Counted from the first letter of the stretch, positions 49,286 through 59,596 are shown. The stretch: DNA of 64,000 nucleotides from Hormiphora californensis (GCA_020137815.1 CM035350.1:5896180-5960179); one strand, 5' to 3'. Translations and numbers: made by a program. Notes: a model not told the origin generated them from the sequence alone.

Positions 49286-49341
49286 GTGCATTTAAGATAT
49301 CCAAAGTTAATTTATCTCAGTAGTCAGATTCAGTATACGTT

Positions 49342-49584
49342 AAAGTGAGAGGTGCACGAAAACGAAAGTCGGAATAATTTCTAAACAAGGTGTGTGTAAC
49401 ATTCCTTGGTGTCTAATTAAAAGTTTGGTGAAAAGATGACCTTCACCAACTTGTTTGTTTGGATCCAAGGAACACAACATTGAGACGTCATCTTTTCACC
49501 AAACTTTTAATTGGACACCAAGGAATGTTACACACAATTTGTTTAGAAACTATTCCACTTTTAATTTTCGTGCACCTCTCACTT
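49342..49584. mobile_element. Foldback MITE of 243 bp
   Basis: AAGTGAGAGGTGCACGAAAA at the left mirrors TTTTCGTGCACCTCTCACTT at the right, with further pairing through ATTCCTTGGTGTC and AAAGTTTGGTGAAAAGATGA. Lies just after the macro/PARG-like stop codon. Confidence 0.9.
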
Positions 49585-49603
49585 AAAACTATTTTTTCCC
49601 CGC

Positions 49604-49653
49604 CCGGGTGAATGCCGAAGGCATTCACCCGGATGCCTTTTGCAAAAAGGCAT
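49604..49653. other. Two adjacent hairpins
   Basis: CCGGGTGAATGCC/GGCATTCACCCGG with a GAA-type loop, immediately followed by ATGCCTTTT/AAAAGGCAT. Could be element ends or transcript-end structures; function unknown. Confidence 0.7.
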
Positions 49654-50666
49654 AGGGGTTTAGAATTCGACAAGTTTACATACTAGTGAAGTGTCACGCT
49701 TTTTTTGTCCCGTGACGTAACCCATCCATAGCAACCATCCAGTGCGGAGTGCTCAAAATATCATTTGAAATACTTCACACACGCTCTAATTCAAATTGCC
49801 CACGAAGGCGACGCCCGCAAAGTTATTACAGTGCTGAAATGACGCACTTTCATTAGAACGCGCAGCCCGGCGCCGCGCGCCCCTTCCTGTTTGCAATTCA
49901 TAACGTTCATCGTTCGTCATGTGTTCGTCATTACAATTGCGCTCTGGTATTGTCATTGATTACATGAGGTGAGAGGTCAGTTGAGTGGAGATCACATAGA
50001 CTAGAAAAGGAGCCTAATTAGGCAGCTCATCACCTGCACTGTTCTGTCTCACCTTTCAGAATCTCATTAGGTCATGGGTGATGGGATGTCACATGCCAAT
50101 GGCGGGGAATACAGCACTATGGATACATAGTGCAAATCTTCTTGTTAATTGTTAGCCGATTGCAGAAAATGAAGTGGCCAAGGGTTTATGAGATCAGTAA
50201 TAGGAAACAGGTATTCCGGCGACCTCTGTAATGAATTACAGAGGTCGCCGGAATTACTACTACTATTTTCTACTACTATTAGCCGATTGATTATATTTGA
50301 TTTGAACAGCTCTTCTTGTACAGGTACTAATTTATCTTTATCTACAACATTTGTACCACTGTTCTGGTTTCTAACCCATTAATTGTGCAATATAGTAGGA
50401 GCGCTTAGATCAATTTCCGCCAAATTAGTTGCATTGCCAGAGCTCCTTTATTTCACCTCCAAATTCCAATAAAAAATTACTTTTAAGTTTTCGAAAGATC
50501 TTGTCGAGATCTACAAAAATCTTGAGGGTCATTTTTTTTTGTTTTAATGCAAAGCAAAGGAGTAACCTAAATTTCGGGTGGCTCACGTGCATGTTCTAAG
50601 CACTCCTACTAATAGCTGATGAATTGAAACTGCTTAGCGGTACAATATACTGATGACTGATGAAAG
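49654..50666. other. Spacer before the GTPase array
   Basis: No gene supported. Contains a perfect hairpin at 50212-50256 (TTCCGGCGACCTCTGTAAT and its complement) and GC-rich sequence near 49860-49890. Confidence 0.5.
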
Positions 50667-51206
50667 ATGCAGAAATGTATGAATATAAAACTTGTCATAA
50701 CTGGCAACACTGCGTGTGGAAAAACAAGCATCCTTGCCAGATTCTACCGTGATATCCCTCCTTCTGCCGAAAGATTGGTTGTGGTCAATGACTGTAAGCC
50801 TCTGACAGTTGGTGAGCGGGTGTATGATGTTGCCTGCTGGGAGACTGTTGCTGGGGAAGAGTATGCACGGCTCAGACCTTTTTCATACTATGACACATTT
50901 TGCCTCTTACTAGTGGTCGACGCCAGCGATGCTGAAAAAGGGGATGCTAAGTTTTGGGCAGATGAATTTTGGAATCATTGTCCTGGAGTTCCTGTGATTT
51001 TGGTGGGTTCAAAGGTGGACTTGAGGGATGAGAATAGCGTGAGTTTTGAGGAAGGTCGTCAGATGGCAGAAAGGATCGGAGCAGCCTGCTACATGGAGTG
51101 TTCAGCTCTTACCGGAGAGGGGGTCAGTGACGTTTTTGTTCACAGTATTGAACTAGGGGTTGTATATTTTAAGAAATTGAACCGGAAAAAATGTTCCATT
51201 TTGTAA
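50667..51206 (+). CDS. Atypical Rho-like GTPase A1 (intronless)
   Basis: A single exon of 179 aa. G1 is GNTACGKTS (Thr at the Gly12 position), the switch I region lacks the usual YVPTVFDNY (here SAERLVVVNDCKP), and G3 is CWETVAGEEYARLRPFSYYD, where DTAGQ has become ETVAG-E, so Asp57 and Gln61 are changed. G4 is VGSKVDLRDENS and G5 ECSALTGEG. The C-terminus LNRKKCSIL is a CaaL box for geranylgeranyl transfer. Loss of the effector Thr and Gln predicts altered effector binding and poor GTP hydrolysis, as in Rnd-like proteins. It is duplicated almost exactly at 53361. Confidence 0.82.
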   Translation: MQKCMNIKLVITGNTACGKTSILARFYRDIPPSAERLVVVNDCKPLTVGERVYDVACWETVAGEEYARLRPFSYYDTFCLLLVVDASDAEKGDAKFWADEFWNHCPGVPVILVGSKVDLRDENSVSFEEGRQMAERIGAACYMECSALTGEGVSDVFVHSIELGVVYFKKLNRKKCSIL

Positions 51207-51230
51207 ACTGAAATGTTAATATCTAGTTTA

Positions 51231-51446
51231 AAGGTTGACAAGATACCTAATTTTTTTTCAGATTTTTTGTCGTGTAGAAAAATATTCCAAAACAGCATAT
51301 TCAGAGCGCTTTCCAGTGCTCAGCCGCACCACTAAAGACCATACTGACCAAGTTTCATCATAATCTGGGCTGTTCTCTCTCACTTTTAAACTCCTGAAAA
51401 ACGAAAAAAAGAAAAACAAAAAGTTTTAGGTATCTTATCAACTTAT
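51231..51446. mobile_element. MITE family R, copy 1
   Basis: Begins AAAGGTTGACAAGATACCTA and ends TTAGGTATCTTATCAACTTA, so the termini are inverted repeats. The interior has GATTTTTTGTCGTGTAGAAA and CTTTCCAG..CGCTCAG. Two more copies are at 53928 and 57095. Confidence 0.8.
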
Positions 51447-51644
51447 CAATTTGAGACTTTTGTTAAAATTCCACGCATCTTTTGCCCAGTTGTTCTGATT
51501 CCTTATCAAATTATAGATGAAATATCGCGTTATCGATTCAGTTATGATAGTTTTAACAAAATCTAGACTTTTTGATAGCACATTACAAACCATTTTTAGT
51601 AGCTAAAAAGTGAAACAGTTATTCCGATAATAGCAATACAAGCG

Positions 51645-52188
51645 ATGGCTGAAGATGATTTTAACCCAAAATGGCCTTCTCTAAAGTTTGTTGCAGTTGG
51701 TCACGGTGCCATGGGAAAGACCTGTATGCTGATTCGCTATTTCAGTGAGACGTTCCCCGAGGTCTATGTCCCCACTGTTTATGATAACCGTATAAAACAC
51801 GTGGAGTATGATGGTAAAATGTATAACATGACATGTTGGGATACGGCCGGTGGAGAAGATTACCCCAGGCTACGACCTCTGTCTTATCCGCATACCGATG
51901 CGTTTCTATACTAGTTCATGCTGTGAATGATAAAGAAAACTTCGAAGATATTGAATATTATTGGTGGCCAGAGTTGAAGCATCACTGTCCTGAAGTTCCT
52001 GTGATTTTGGTCGGTTCAAAGGTGGACTTGAGGGATGGGAACAGTTTGAATTCTGATCATGGTAATCAGATGGCACTAATGATTAAAGCAGCGTGCTACA
52101 TGGAGTTTTTCAAGAAGCAATTAAATTAGGTGCAGAATACCAAAAAACTGCAAAAAAGAAGCAAAAGAAAAAATATAATTTACTTTAA
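51645..52188 (+). pseudogene. Rho-like GTPase B1, frameshifted and deleted
   Basis: Counterpart of B2 at 54353. G1 [11 protein letters not shown] and switch [10 protein letters not shown] are intact. Compared with B2 there is a 2-base insertion near 51910 (CTATACTAG for CTACTAG) that shifts the frame and brings a stop. There is also a 34-base deletion near 52104 between GAGT microhomologies, removing the G5 motif, and the tail codon for Cys has become Tyr (YNLL instead of CNLL). Three independent defects make it a pseudogene. The G4 block PVILVGSKVDLRD is still readable in the shifted frame. Confidence 0.85.
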
Positions 52189-53307
52189 AAGATTTGAAGT
52201 TGAAAACATGTACATTTATATGTGAAGTTGATTGTTAGAATTTAGAATGGAGTTTTTTACCAATATATGTAGTATTTATCCCTTGCCCGAGTGAATGCAT
52301 TATAGCTGCGTTAGAATTCAAAAATGACACAACTGAATAAGTAACTAAATGTCAGCAAATGGAAGTGGCACGCCAACCCTAGAATTTTCTCATTCAAAAA
52401 AATTTTTGCCCAATAAAAGCTGTTTTCAACACTGCTGGCAGTCTGACGTCTGTACATGTAAATTGAAGCATATTTTAACAAATCATACTTATGATAAGCT
52501 GTGAAGAAAGCAAATCATTGAAGCGTGGGACACAAAATCCCGATTATTTATACCACACAAACAGTGTAGAAAATCATTTTTTAGAAGCCCTAAATTGTAT
52601 GCCAAATTGTGGGCCACGAATTTCCTGAAAACGTGTCAATGAAGTGGTTTATGAAGGAGCAGCTCGTTACTGTGTGTGCGGTTCTAGTTACTACTACTGC
52701 CCCTCGCAACAAAATGGGACATTTTCGGTCCTTCTAGCGATTAAAAAAAGTGTAGTGTATCAAATATGTCATTTTCGAATTATAACCCTGCTATACCTTT
52801 TTGCATTCTCCCAGGCAGGGAATAATAATACAATTATTCTTGACTTTTATTATACATTTGTTAGTTTATCATATGTTTGTTTATTAATTAATGCCTTTGC
52901 GTTGTTTTTTTTAAACGTGTTCTATCTCATTTCTATTGCTTCAACCCCGCCTCCCCTATCCCCCCGCATGCAGTATTGGTACAAAGATGTAAGAACAGAT
53001 GTATTTCGGTATAAACAAAGAGAAACAAGTTAATTCAGATTGAACAAATCAATATTCAATCTGAATTAACTTGTTTCTCTTTTATTCGGCTCTCGGGATC
53101 CCGATTGAGCACTGTTGAGTGTTGGTGAGAAGTGAACAAGGCGTGTGTATGTCGGTATAAATGGTGAAATTTTCAAGAAATTTAAATTTGAAAAGCCGGG
53201 GTAATGTTGGAAATAGAAACTACCTGAGCCTCATAAACAAAATATGGTTCCTTCAATAAGTCCTCAAATTGGTTAGAAATCCTCTACGTTTTGCCTTGCT
53301 AAATCTT
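52189..53307. other. Spacer of duplication unit 1
   Basis: Shared with 54929-56818 in unit 2. Contains a hairpin at 53013-53090 (GAGAAACAAGTTAATTCAGA and its complement around AACAAATCAATA). No gene supported. Confidence 0.5.
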
Positions 53308-53360
53308 AGCTGATGAATTGAAACTGCTTAGCGGTACAATACACTGATGACTGATGAAAG

Positions 53361-53900
53361 ATGCAGAAATGTATGAATATAAAACTTGTCATAACTGGCA
53401 ACACAGCGTGTGGAAAAACAAGCATCCTTGCTAGATTCTACCGTGATATCCCTCCTTCTGCCGAAAGATTGGTTGTGGTCAATGACTGTAAGCCTCTGAC
53501 AGTTGGTGAGCGGGTGTATGATGTTGCCTGCTGGGAGACTGTTGCCGGGGAAGAGTATGCACGGCTCAGACCTTTTTCATACTATGACACATTTTGCCTC
53601 TTACTAGTGGTCGACGTCAGCGATGTTGAAAAAGGGGATGCTAAATTTTGGGCAGATGAATTTTGGAATCATTGCCCTGACGTTCCTGTGATTTTGGTGG
53701 GTTCAAAGATGGACTTGAGGGATGAGAACAGTGTGAGTTTTGAGGAGGGTCGTCAGATGGCAGAAAGGATCGGGGCAGCCTGCTACATGGAGTGTTCAGC
53801 TCTTACCGGAGAGGGGGTCAGTGACGTTTTTGTTCACAGTATTGAACTAGGGGTTGTATATTTTAAGAAATTGAACCGGAAAAAATGTTGTATTTTGTAA
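53361..53900 (+). CDS. Atypical Rho-like GTPase A2 (intronless)
   Basis: 179 aa, almost identical to A1. Seen differences are Ala to Val twice in LLVVDVSDVEKG, Gly to Asp before VPVILVG, Val to Met in SKMDLRD and Ser to Cys in the tail (CCIL). The same changes from canonical Rho apply: GNTACGKT P-loop, no effector Thr, and ETVAGEE in place of DTAGQED. The upstream 53308-53360 sequence matches 50612-50666, so the promoter region was duplicated too. Expected to be a membrane-anchored, hydrolysis-poor GTP-binding protein. Confidence 0.82.
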   Translation: MQKCMNIKLVITGNTACGKTSILARFYRDIPPSAERLVVVNDCKPLTVGERVYDVACWETVAGEEYARLRPFSYYDTFCLLLVVDVSDVEKGDAKFWADEFWNHCPDVPVILVGSKMDLRDENSVSFEEGRQMAERIGAACYMECSALTGEGVSDVFVHSIELGVVYFKKLNRKKCCIL

Positions 53901-53927
53901 ACTGTAATGTTAATATGTATGTAGTTT

Positions 53928-54142
53928 AAAGGTTGACAAGATACCTAAATTATTTTCAGATTTTTTGTCGTGTAGAAAAATATTCCAAAACAGCATATTC
54001 AGAGCGCTTTCCAGCGCTCAGCCGCACCACCAAAGACCATACTGACCAAGTTTCATCATAATCTGGGCTGTTCTCTCTCACTTTTAAACTCCTGAAAAAC
54101 GAAAAAAAGATAAACAAAAAGTTTTAGGTATCTTATCAACTT
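53928..54142. mobile_element. MITE family R, copy 2
   Basis: AAAGGTTGACAAGATACCTA at the left and TTAGGTATCTTATCAACTTA at the right, nearly identical to 51231-51446 because it was copied with the surrounding duplication. Confidence 0.8.
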
Positions 54143-54352
54143 ATCAATTTGAGACTTTTGTTAAAGTTCAACGCATCTTTTGCCCAGTTGTTCTGATTCC
54201 TTATCAAATTATAGATGAAATATCGCGTTATCGATTCAGTATTATTCGTATAATAGTTTTAACAAAATCTAGACTTTTTGATAGCACATTACAAACCATT
54301 TTTAGTAGCTAATAAGAGTGAAACAGTTATTCCAATATTAGCAATACAAGCG

Positions 54353-54928
54353 ATGGCTGAAGATGATTTTAACCAAAAATGGCCTTCTCTAAAGTTTGTT
54401 GCAGTTGGTCACGGTGCCATGGGAAAGACCTGTATGCTGATTCGCTATTTCAGTGAGACGTTCCCCGAGGTCTATGTCCCCACTGTTTATGATAACCGCA
54501 TGAAGCACGTGGAGTATGATGGTAAAATGTATAACATGACATGTTGGGATACGGCCGGTGGAGAAGATTACCCCAGGCTACGACCTCTGTCTTATCCGCA
54601 TACCGATGCGTTTCTACTAGTTCATGCTGTGAATGATAAAGAAAACTTCGAAGATATCGAAACTTATTGGTGGCCAGAATTGAAGCATCACTGTCCTGAA
54701 GTTCCTGTGATTTTGGTGGGTTCAAAGGTGGACTTGAGGGATGAGAACAGTTTGAATTCTGATCATGGTAATCAGATGGCACTAATGATTAAAGCAGCGT
54801 GCTACATGGAGTGTTCGTCAAAAGATGACATTGGAGTTACCGAAGTTTTTCAAGAAGCAATTAAATTAGGTGCCGAATACCAAAAAACTGCAAAAAAGAA
54901 GCAAAAGAAAAAATGTAATTTACTTTAA
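54353..54928 (+). CDS. Atypical Rho-like GTPase B2 (intronless)
   Basis: 191 aa from [19 protein letters not shown]; upstream in-frame Met codons at 54278 are ignored because paralogs start here. G1 is GHGAMGKTC, switch [10 protein letters not shown] keeps the effector Thr, and G3 is [20 protein letters not shown], so Gln61 is Gly. G4 is VGSKVDLRDENS, G5 ECSSKDDIG, and the tail is KKKQKKKCNLL, polybasic plus CaaL. This is the most canonical layout in the array; the single Gln to Gly change would still strongly reduce intrinsic and GAP-stimulated hydrolysis by analogy with Ras/Rho Gln61 mutants. Confidence 0.85.
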   Translation: MAEDDFNQKWPSLKFVAVGHGAMGKTCMLIRYFSETFPEVYVPTVYDNRMKHVEYDGKMYNMTCWDTAGGEDYPRLRPLSYPHTDAFLLVHAVNDKENFEDIETYWWPELKHHCPEVPVILVGSKVDLRDENSLNSDHGNQMALMIKAACYMECSSKDDIGVTEVFQEAIKLGAEYQKTAKKKQKKKCNLL

Positions 54929-55005
54929 AACATTTGAAGTTGAAAACATGGACATTTATATGTGAAGTTGATTGTTAGAATTTAGAATGGAGTTTTTTAC
55001 CAATA

Positions 55006-55178
55006 CAGTCGAACCCCGATTTAGGGGCCCCCGATTTAGTGGCACCCCGATTTAGGGACAGGATTTTTTCCCCCCGATATACGAAAATTAACATTATTTG
55101 AACCCGATTTAGTGGACACCCCGATTTAGTGGACAAGAGCCTTTCCCCCGAGGGTGTCCCTAAATCGGGGTCCGACTG
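55006..55178. mobile_element. pogo/Tigger-type MITE with TA target duplication
   Basis: Ends CAGTCGAACCCCGATTTAGG and CCCTAAATCGGGGTCCGACTG are inverted repeats of the pogo/Tigger style, flanked by TA on both sides. The matching site in duplication unit 1 (near 52264) has no element, so the insertion came after the duplication. The interior repeats the CCCCGATTTAGTGGACA motif several times. Confidence 0.85.
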
Positions 55179-55891
55179 TAGTATTTATTCCTTGCCCGAG
55201 TGAATTCATTATAGCTGCGTTAGAATTCAAAAATGACACAACTGAATAAGTAACTAAATGTCAGCAAATGGAAGTGGCACGCCAACTTTAGAATTTTCTC
55301 ATTTAAAAAAATTGTGCCCAATAAAAGCTGTTTTCAACACTGCTGGCAGTAAATTGACACATATTTTAACAAATCATACTTATGAAAGCTGTGAATAAAG
55401 AAAAACATGGCTAGATTGAAGCGTGGGACACAAAATCCCGAATATTTATACCACACAAACAGTGTAGAAAATCCTGAAGAAGCCCTAAATTATGTGCCAA
55501 ATTGTGAGCCACGAATTTCCTGAAAACGTGTCAATGAAGTGGTTTAGGGAGCAGTTCGTTACTGTGTGTGCGGCTCTAGTTACTACACCGTTGCCCCTCG
55601 CAACAAAATGGGACATTTTCGATCCTTCTAGCGATTAAAAAAGTGTAAAGTGTATCAAATATGTCATTTTCGAATTCTAACCCTGCTATGCCTTTTTGCA
55701 TTCTCCCAGGCAGGGAAAAATAATACAATTATTCTTGACTTTTATTATACATTTGTTAGTTTATCATATGTTTGGTTATTAATTAATGCCTTTGCGTTGT
55801 TTTTTAAACGTATTCTATCTCATTTCTATTGCTTCAACCCCGCCTCCCCCATCCCCCAGCAGTATTGGTATGTACAAAGATGTAAGAACAG

Positions 55892-56548
55892 TATATAGTA
55901 CATAACGTTCTGCACGCAGTGCAAGCGCGCCATATACGCTCTGCACTGCAGAGCGTATATGGAGGTGAAATGCACGACAGCGCAGCTGCAGTGCATTTCA
56001 CACCTATATTGCACGAGTGTAACGAGTGCGATATAGGAGCGCTTGCACATGCCGTGCAGGACGTTATTGAGTATATATTCCGCGAGAAAGCACATGACAA
56101 GCAAAACAATCATAATTTTGGGTGATTACACACAGAGAGATGTGACAAAACAAGGTATAAACTAAGCAAAACTACACAAAAAATACACTTCTACACCTGT
56201 TACACACAAGGGAACTCGTTCTGTTAGTTTTAATTAGTGAAAAGAAGAGAGGGATAAAGAGAGAGATACGAGAGAGGGAGATTGGAATTCTTGGAAATGG
56301 TGAACAACAAAACACGATAAGTGGATAATTAGTGAGAGAAAGAGGGAGAGTGAGTGTAATTTGACAGACTTTGTGTCGCTTGGCACTGTGTCAGTCATAT
56401 TCTGTGTAAAAACACTGAGGGGACACTGTTCTTACTTATATCCCGCTACCCCTATATCTGCACGCTCCCGCGGAAGCAGAGTGCATATTTCACCGTGCAA
56501 ATGGTCGCGCGGAGCGGGAGTGATATGTGCACTCGCGGTATATATATT
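55892..56548. mobile_element. About 655-bp insertion unique to unit 2
   Basis: Unit 1 reads AGAACAGATGTATTTCGGTATAAA without interruption; unit 2 has about 655 extra bases between AGAACA and TATTTCGG. The insert begins with nested palindromes (CATATACGCTCTGCA/TGCAGAGCGTATATG, then GTGAAATGCACGA/GTGCATTTCAC) and contains GA-rich sequence. Flanking TATA may be the target site. Family not recognised. Confidence 0.7.
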
Positions 56549-56555
56549 TCGGTAT

Positions 56556-56632
56556 AAACAAAGAGAAACAAGTTAATTCAGATTGAACAAATCAATGTTC
56601 AATCTGAATTAACTTGTTTCTCTTTTATTTGG
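56556..56632. repeat. Hairpin, unit 2 copy
   Basis: GAGAAACAAGTTAATTCAGA pairs with TCTGAATTAACTTGTTTCTC around ACAAATCAATGT; the same structure as 53013-53090 in unit 1. Confidence 0.8.
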
Positions 56633-57094
56633 CTCTCGGGATCCCGATTGAGCACTGTTGAGTGTTGGTGGGAAGTGAACAAGTCGTGTGTATATCGGTA
56701 TAAATGGTGAAATTGTCAAGAAGTTTAAATTTGAAAAGCTGGGGTAAACAAAATATGGTTCCTTCAATTAGTCAAATTGGTTAGAAATCCTCTACGTTTT
56801 GCCTTGCTAAACCTTAGCTTGTACGTTTACCTATGGCATGATAGGTAGGCCGTCTATATCATATCTACGAATGTATACACGGGTTACTTTTGATGGGGTA
56901 AATCTAGTCTGCATGACACTGTATACCAAATTTCAGACCGATTAGTGCAGTGGGGGCCTCACTATGGGCGTTACGAAATGCCATTTTTGGCTAAAAACTG
57001 AAAAGTTATTAGTGCTTTCTGGCATACACGGCTGGCGGATGGTCACCTTTGCGCTTGTCAGCGCAGTGATTTAAAGAATTTATTATTTCCCCTG

Positions 57095-57553
57095 TTAAAG
57101 GTTGACAAGATACCTAAAACTTTTCGTATATCGTCTTATTTTGATTTATCATTAATTTTCAGCATTTTTTCAGAATTTTTTGTCGGCTAGAAAAAAATTC
57201 GAAATAGGGGGTCTACCGATATTGTCAGCACTGGTTTTACTGGGCACACTCACTGCGTCTCGCAAATTGAAATTCACGTTTCCGGTTCCTCAAAAGATAA
57301 AGACTTGATCTTGGTTGCGTTGGATTGGTCTCAATAAGACCTTTCCAACGCTACCAAAACGGTTTCTGTATCTCATCAGGAACCGGAGATATTACGTTAT
57401 CAATTTTAAAAAAGGCACACTCATTTGTCAGTAGACCCCCTATTTTGCACATATTTCTAGCCGACAAAAAATTCTGAAAAAATGCTGAAAATTAATGATA
57501 AATCAAAATAAGACGATATACGAAAAGTTTTAGGTATCTTGTCAACCTTTAAG
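57095..57553. mobile_element. MITE family R, full-length foldback copy 3
   Basis: TTAAAGGTTGACAAGATACC to GGTATCTTGTCAACCTTTAA with arms of about 140 bases, continuing through TTTCGTATATCGTC and AGCATTTTTTCAGAATTTTT. The core holds TAGGGGGTCTACCGA/TAGACCCCCTA. It ends two or three bases before the start codon of GTPase C, so it must supply that gene's 5' untranslated region. Confidence 0.9.
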
Positions 57554-57555
57554 CG

Positions 57556-58149
57556 ATGTCCGACGTTGTAGACACCCATGACCCAAAATGGCGTACTATG
57601 ATACGTCTAAAGTTTGTTGCAGTTGGTTCCCGTGCCGTGGGAAAGACCTGTATGCTGATTCGCTACTTCAGAAAGGGTAAACTTCCCGATCCCGAGATAC
57701 ACCTCCCCAGATTATATGATGGCCAAGACAGGCAAGTGGAGTATGATGGTAAAATGTACGATGTGCTATGTTCGGATACGTCCGGTGAAACAGAGTATGA
57801 AAATAGACTACGATCTGAGCTGTCTGACCCTGATGCATTTCTGCTACTGAATGATGTGAATGATAAAAACTTCGAAGATGTTGCAACTTTCTGGTGGGAA
57901 GAGTTGAAGCGTTTCTGTCCTGGAGTTCCTGTGATTTTGGTGGGTTCAAAGGTGGACTTGAGGGATGAGAACAGCGTGAGTTTTGAGGAGGGTCGTCAGA
58001 TGGCAAAAAAGATCGGAGCAGCGTGCTATATGGAGTGTTCGTCTAAAGATGACATCGGAGTTACAGAAGTCTTTGAAAAAGCAGTTAAATTAAGTGTTAA
58101 GAGAGGATATCGAAATTCTGTCAAGAACAAAAAGAAAGATACAGAATAG
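57556..58149 (+). CDS. Atypical Rho-like GTPase C, no CaaX box
   Basis: 197 aa, intronless. G1 is GSRAVGKTC (Arg at the Gly12 position). Switch I is HLPRLYDGQD, where the effector Thr is lost. G3 is CSDTSGETEYENRLRSEL, with no Gln61 and extra residues. G4 and G5 are the shared VGSKVDLRDENS and ECSSKDDIG block. The tail is RGYRNSVKNKKKDTE, basic but without Cys, so it should not be prenylated and may be soluble or held only by charge. This is the most diverged complete member. Its start codon directly abuts MITE copy 3. Confidence 0.82.
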   Translation: MSDVVDTHDPKWRTMIRLKFVAVGSRAVGKTCMLIRYFRKGKLPDPEIHLPRLYDGQDRQVEYDGKMYDVLCSDTSGETEYENRLRSELSDPDAFLLLNDVNDKNFEDVATFWWEELKRFCPGVPVILVGSKVDLRDENSVSFEEGRQMAKKIGAACYMECSSKDDIGVTEVFEKAVKLSVKRGYRNSVKNKKKDTE

Positions 58150-58363
58150 TATTTTGTTTTAAACATTTGAAGTTAATAAACATGATTACCGAAAACGGGT
58201 TTCCTACTTTTTATTTTTTCGAAACGATGTTTGTATTGAATATTAAATATTGATTATTTATTACATATATGTTTGGACTTTGGCTGATTATATGTGCCTT
58301 TTGTTCTCCAATCCACACCAGTCCCCAGCTTCGTTCAGTGTTCTACCACATGAAACACTTATT

Positions 58364-58988
58364 CGGCACTGCCAGGAAAGCCCGACCACTAACAAAAGCA
58401 CTGGCAAAACCATAAACAAAAACACTAACAAAAACACTAACAATTCTTATGAGGTAGATGAAGTGATACAATTCTAGGGCTATAGGCATACTGATCACGA
58501 TCAGTATGCTTATAGCCTAAGGCGCCTTATTAGCACTGTGAAACAATACGGAGTATAAAACATGCGATTTGGGGAACCTTATTAGCAGTCTGAGATGATA
58601 CGAGATTTGGAACATGATTCCGCGAGGCCTATGAGGAATGTTAGACGATATGAGACACGATTCGGGGAAGGTTGCCCTCTCTTTCCCTCCATATTCATCC
58701 CCTTGGTGGCGCAGTCACCTTACAACGAGTTGTTTTGTCTCAAAACCCGAATCGTGTCTCATATCGTCTAACATTCCTAATAGGCCTCCCCGAATCACGT
58801 TCCAAATCTCGTATCATCTCAGACTGCTAATAAGGTTACCGAATCTCATGTTTTATATCCTGTATTGTCTCACAGTGCTAAATTAAATTTTTAGTGGTTT
58901 TGTTAGTGGTTTTGTAAGTAGTTTTGTTAGTAGTTTTATTAGTGCTTTTTGTCTTTTAGTTAGTGGTCGGGCTTTCCTAATAGTGCCA
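58364..58988. mobile_element. Foldback element upstream of GTPase D
   Basis: GGCACTGCCAGGAAAGCCCG and CACTAACAAAAGCACT on the left mirror AGTGCTTTT...TTAGTGGTCGGGCTTTCC on the right. Inner arms CTTATTAGCAGTCTGAGATG and ATCTCAGACTGCTAATAAGG also pair. A separate hairpin GGCTATAGGCATACTGATC sits at 58477-58519. The element ends about 30 bases before the start codon of GTPase D. Confidence 0.82.
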
Positions 58989-59017
58989 CTTAATCCAATT
59001 TATCACCAATACAAGCA

Positions 59018-59596
59018 ATGTCTGTAGATGAATTTAACCCAAAATGGCCTTCTCTAAAGTTTGTTGCAGTTGGTCACGGTGCCATGGGAAAGACCTCTAT
59101 GCTGATTCGCTACTACAGAAAGGAATTTCCCGAATATACTCCAACTGTCTTTGATGCCGAAACTAAACCCGTGGAGTATGGTGGTCAAATGTACAATGTG
59201 GGTTGTTTCGATACGGGTGGCGGAGAAGACTATGCTAGGCTACGACCTCTGTGTTATCCTGAAACCGATGCATTTCTGCTACTGAATTCTGTGAATTATA
59301 AAGACGATTTTGAAGATATTGCAACTTATTGGTGGCCAGAGTTGAAGCATCACTGTCCTGGAGTTCCTGTGATTTTGGTGGGTTCAAAGGTGGACTTGAG
59401 GGATGAGAATAGTGTGAGTTTTGAGGAAGGTCGTCAGATGGCAAAAAAGATTAAAGCAGCGTGCTACATGGAGTGTTCTTCAAAAGAGGATATTGGGGTT
59501 ACGGAAGTTTTTCAAGAAGCGATTAGACTGGGTGGTGAATACCTAGCTACCAAAAAGAACAAAAAGAACAAAAAGAAAAGATGTAATTTACTTTAA
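59018..59596 (+). CDS. Atypical Rho-like GTPase D (intronless)
   Basis: 192 aa. G1 is GHGAMGKTS, switch I YTPTVFDAE keeps the effector Thr, and G3 is CFDTGGGEDYARLRPLCYPE, so Ala59-Gly60-Gln61 reads Gly-Gly-Gly. G4 and G5 are the shared VGSKVDLRDENSVSFEEGRQ block and ECSSKEDIG. The tail KKNKKNKKKRCNLL is polybasic with CaaL. Closest to B2, G and H. Confidence 0.85.
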   Translation: MSVDEFNPKWPSLKFVAVGHGAMGKTSMLIRYYRKEFPEYTPTVFDAETKPVEYGGQMYNVGCFDTGGGEDYARLRPLCYPETDAFLLLNSVNYKDDFEDIATYWWPELKHHCPGVPVILVGSKVDLRDENSVSFEEGRQMAKKIKAACYMECSSKEDIGVTEVFQEAIRLGGEYLATKKNKKNKKKRCNLL

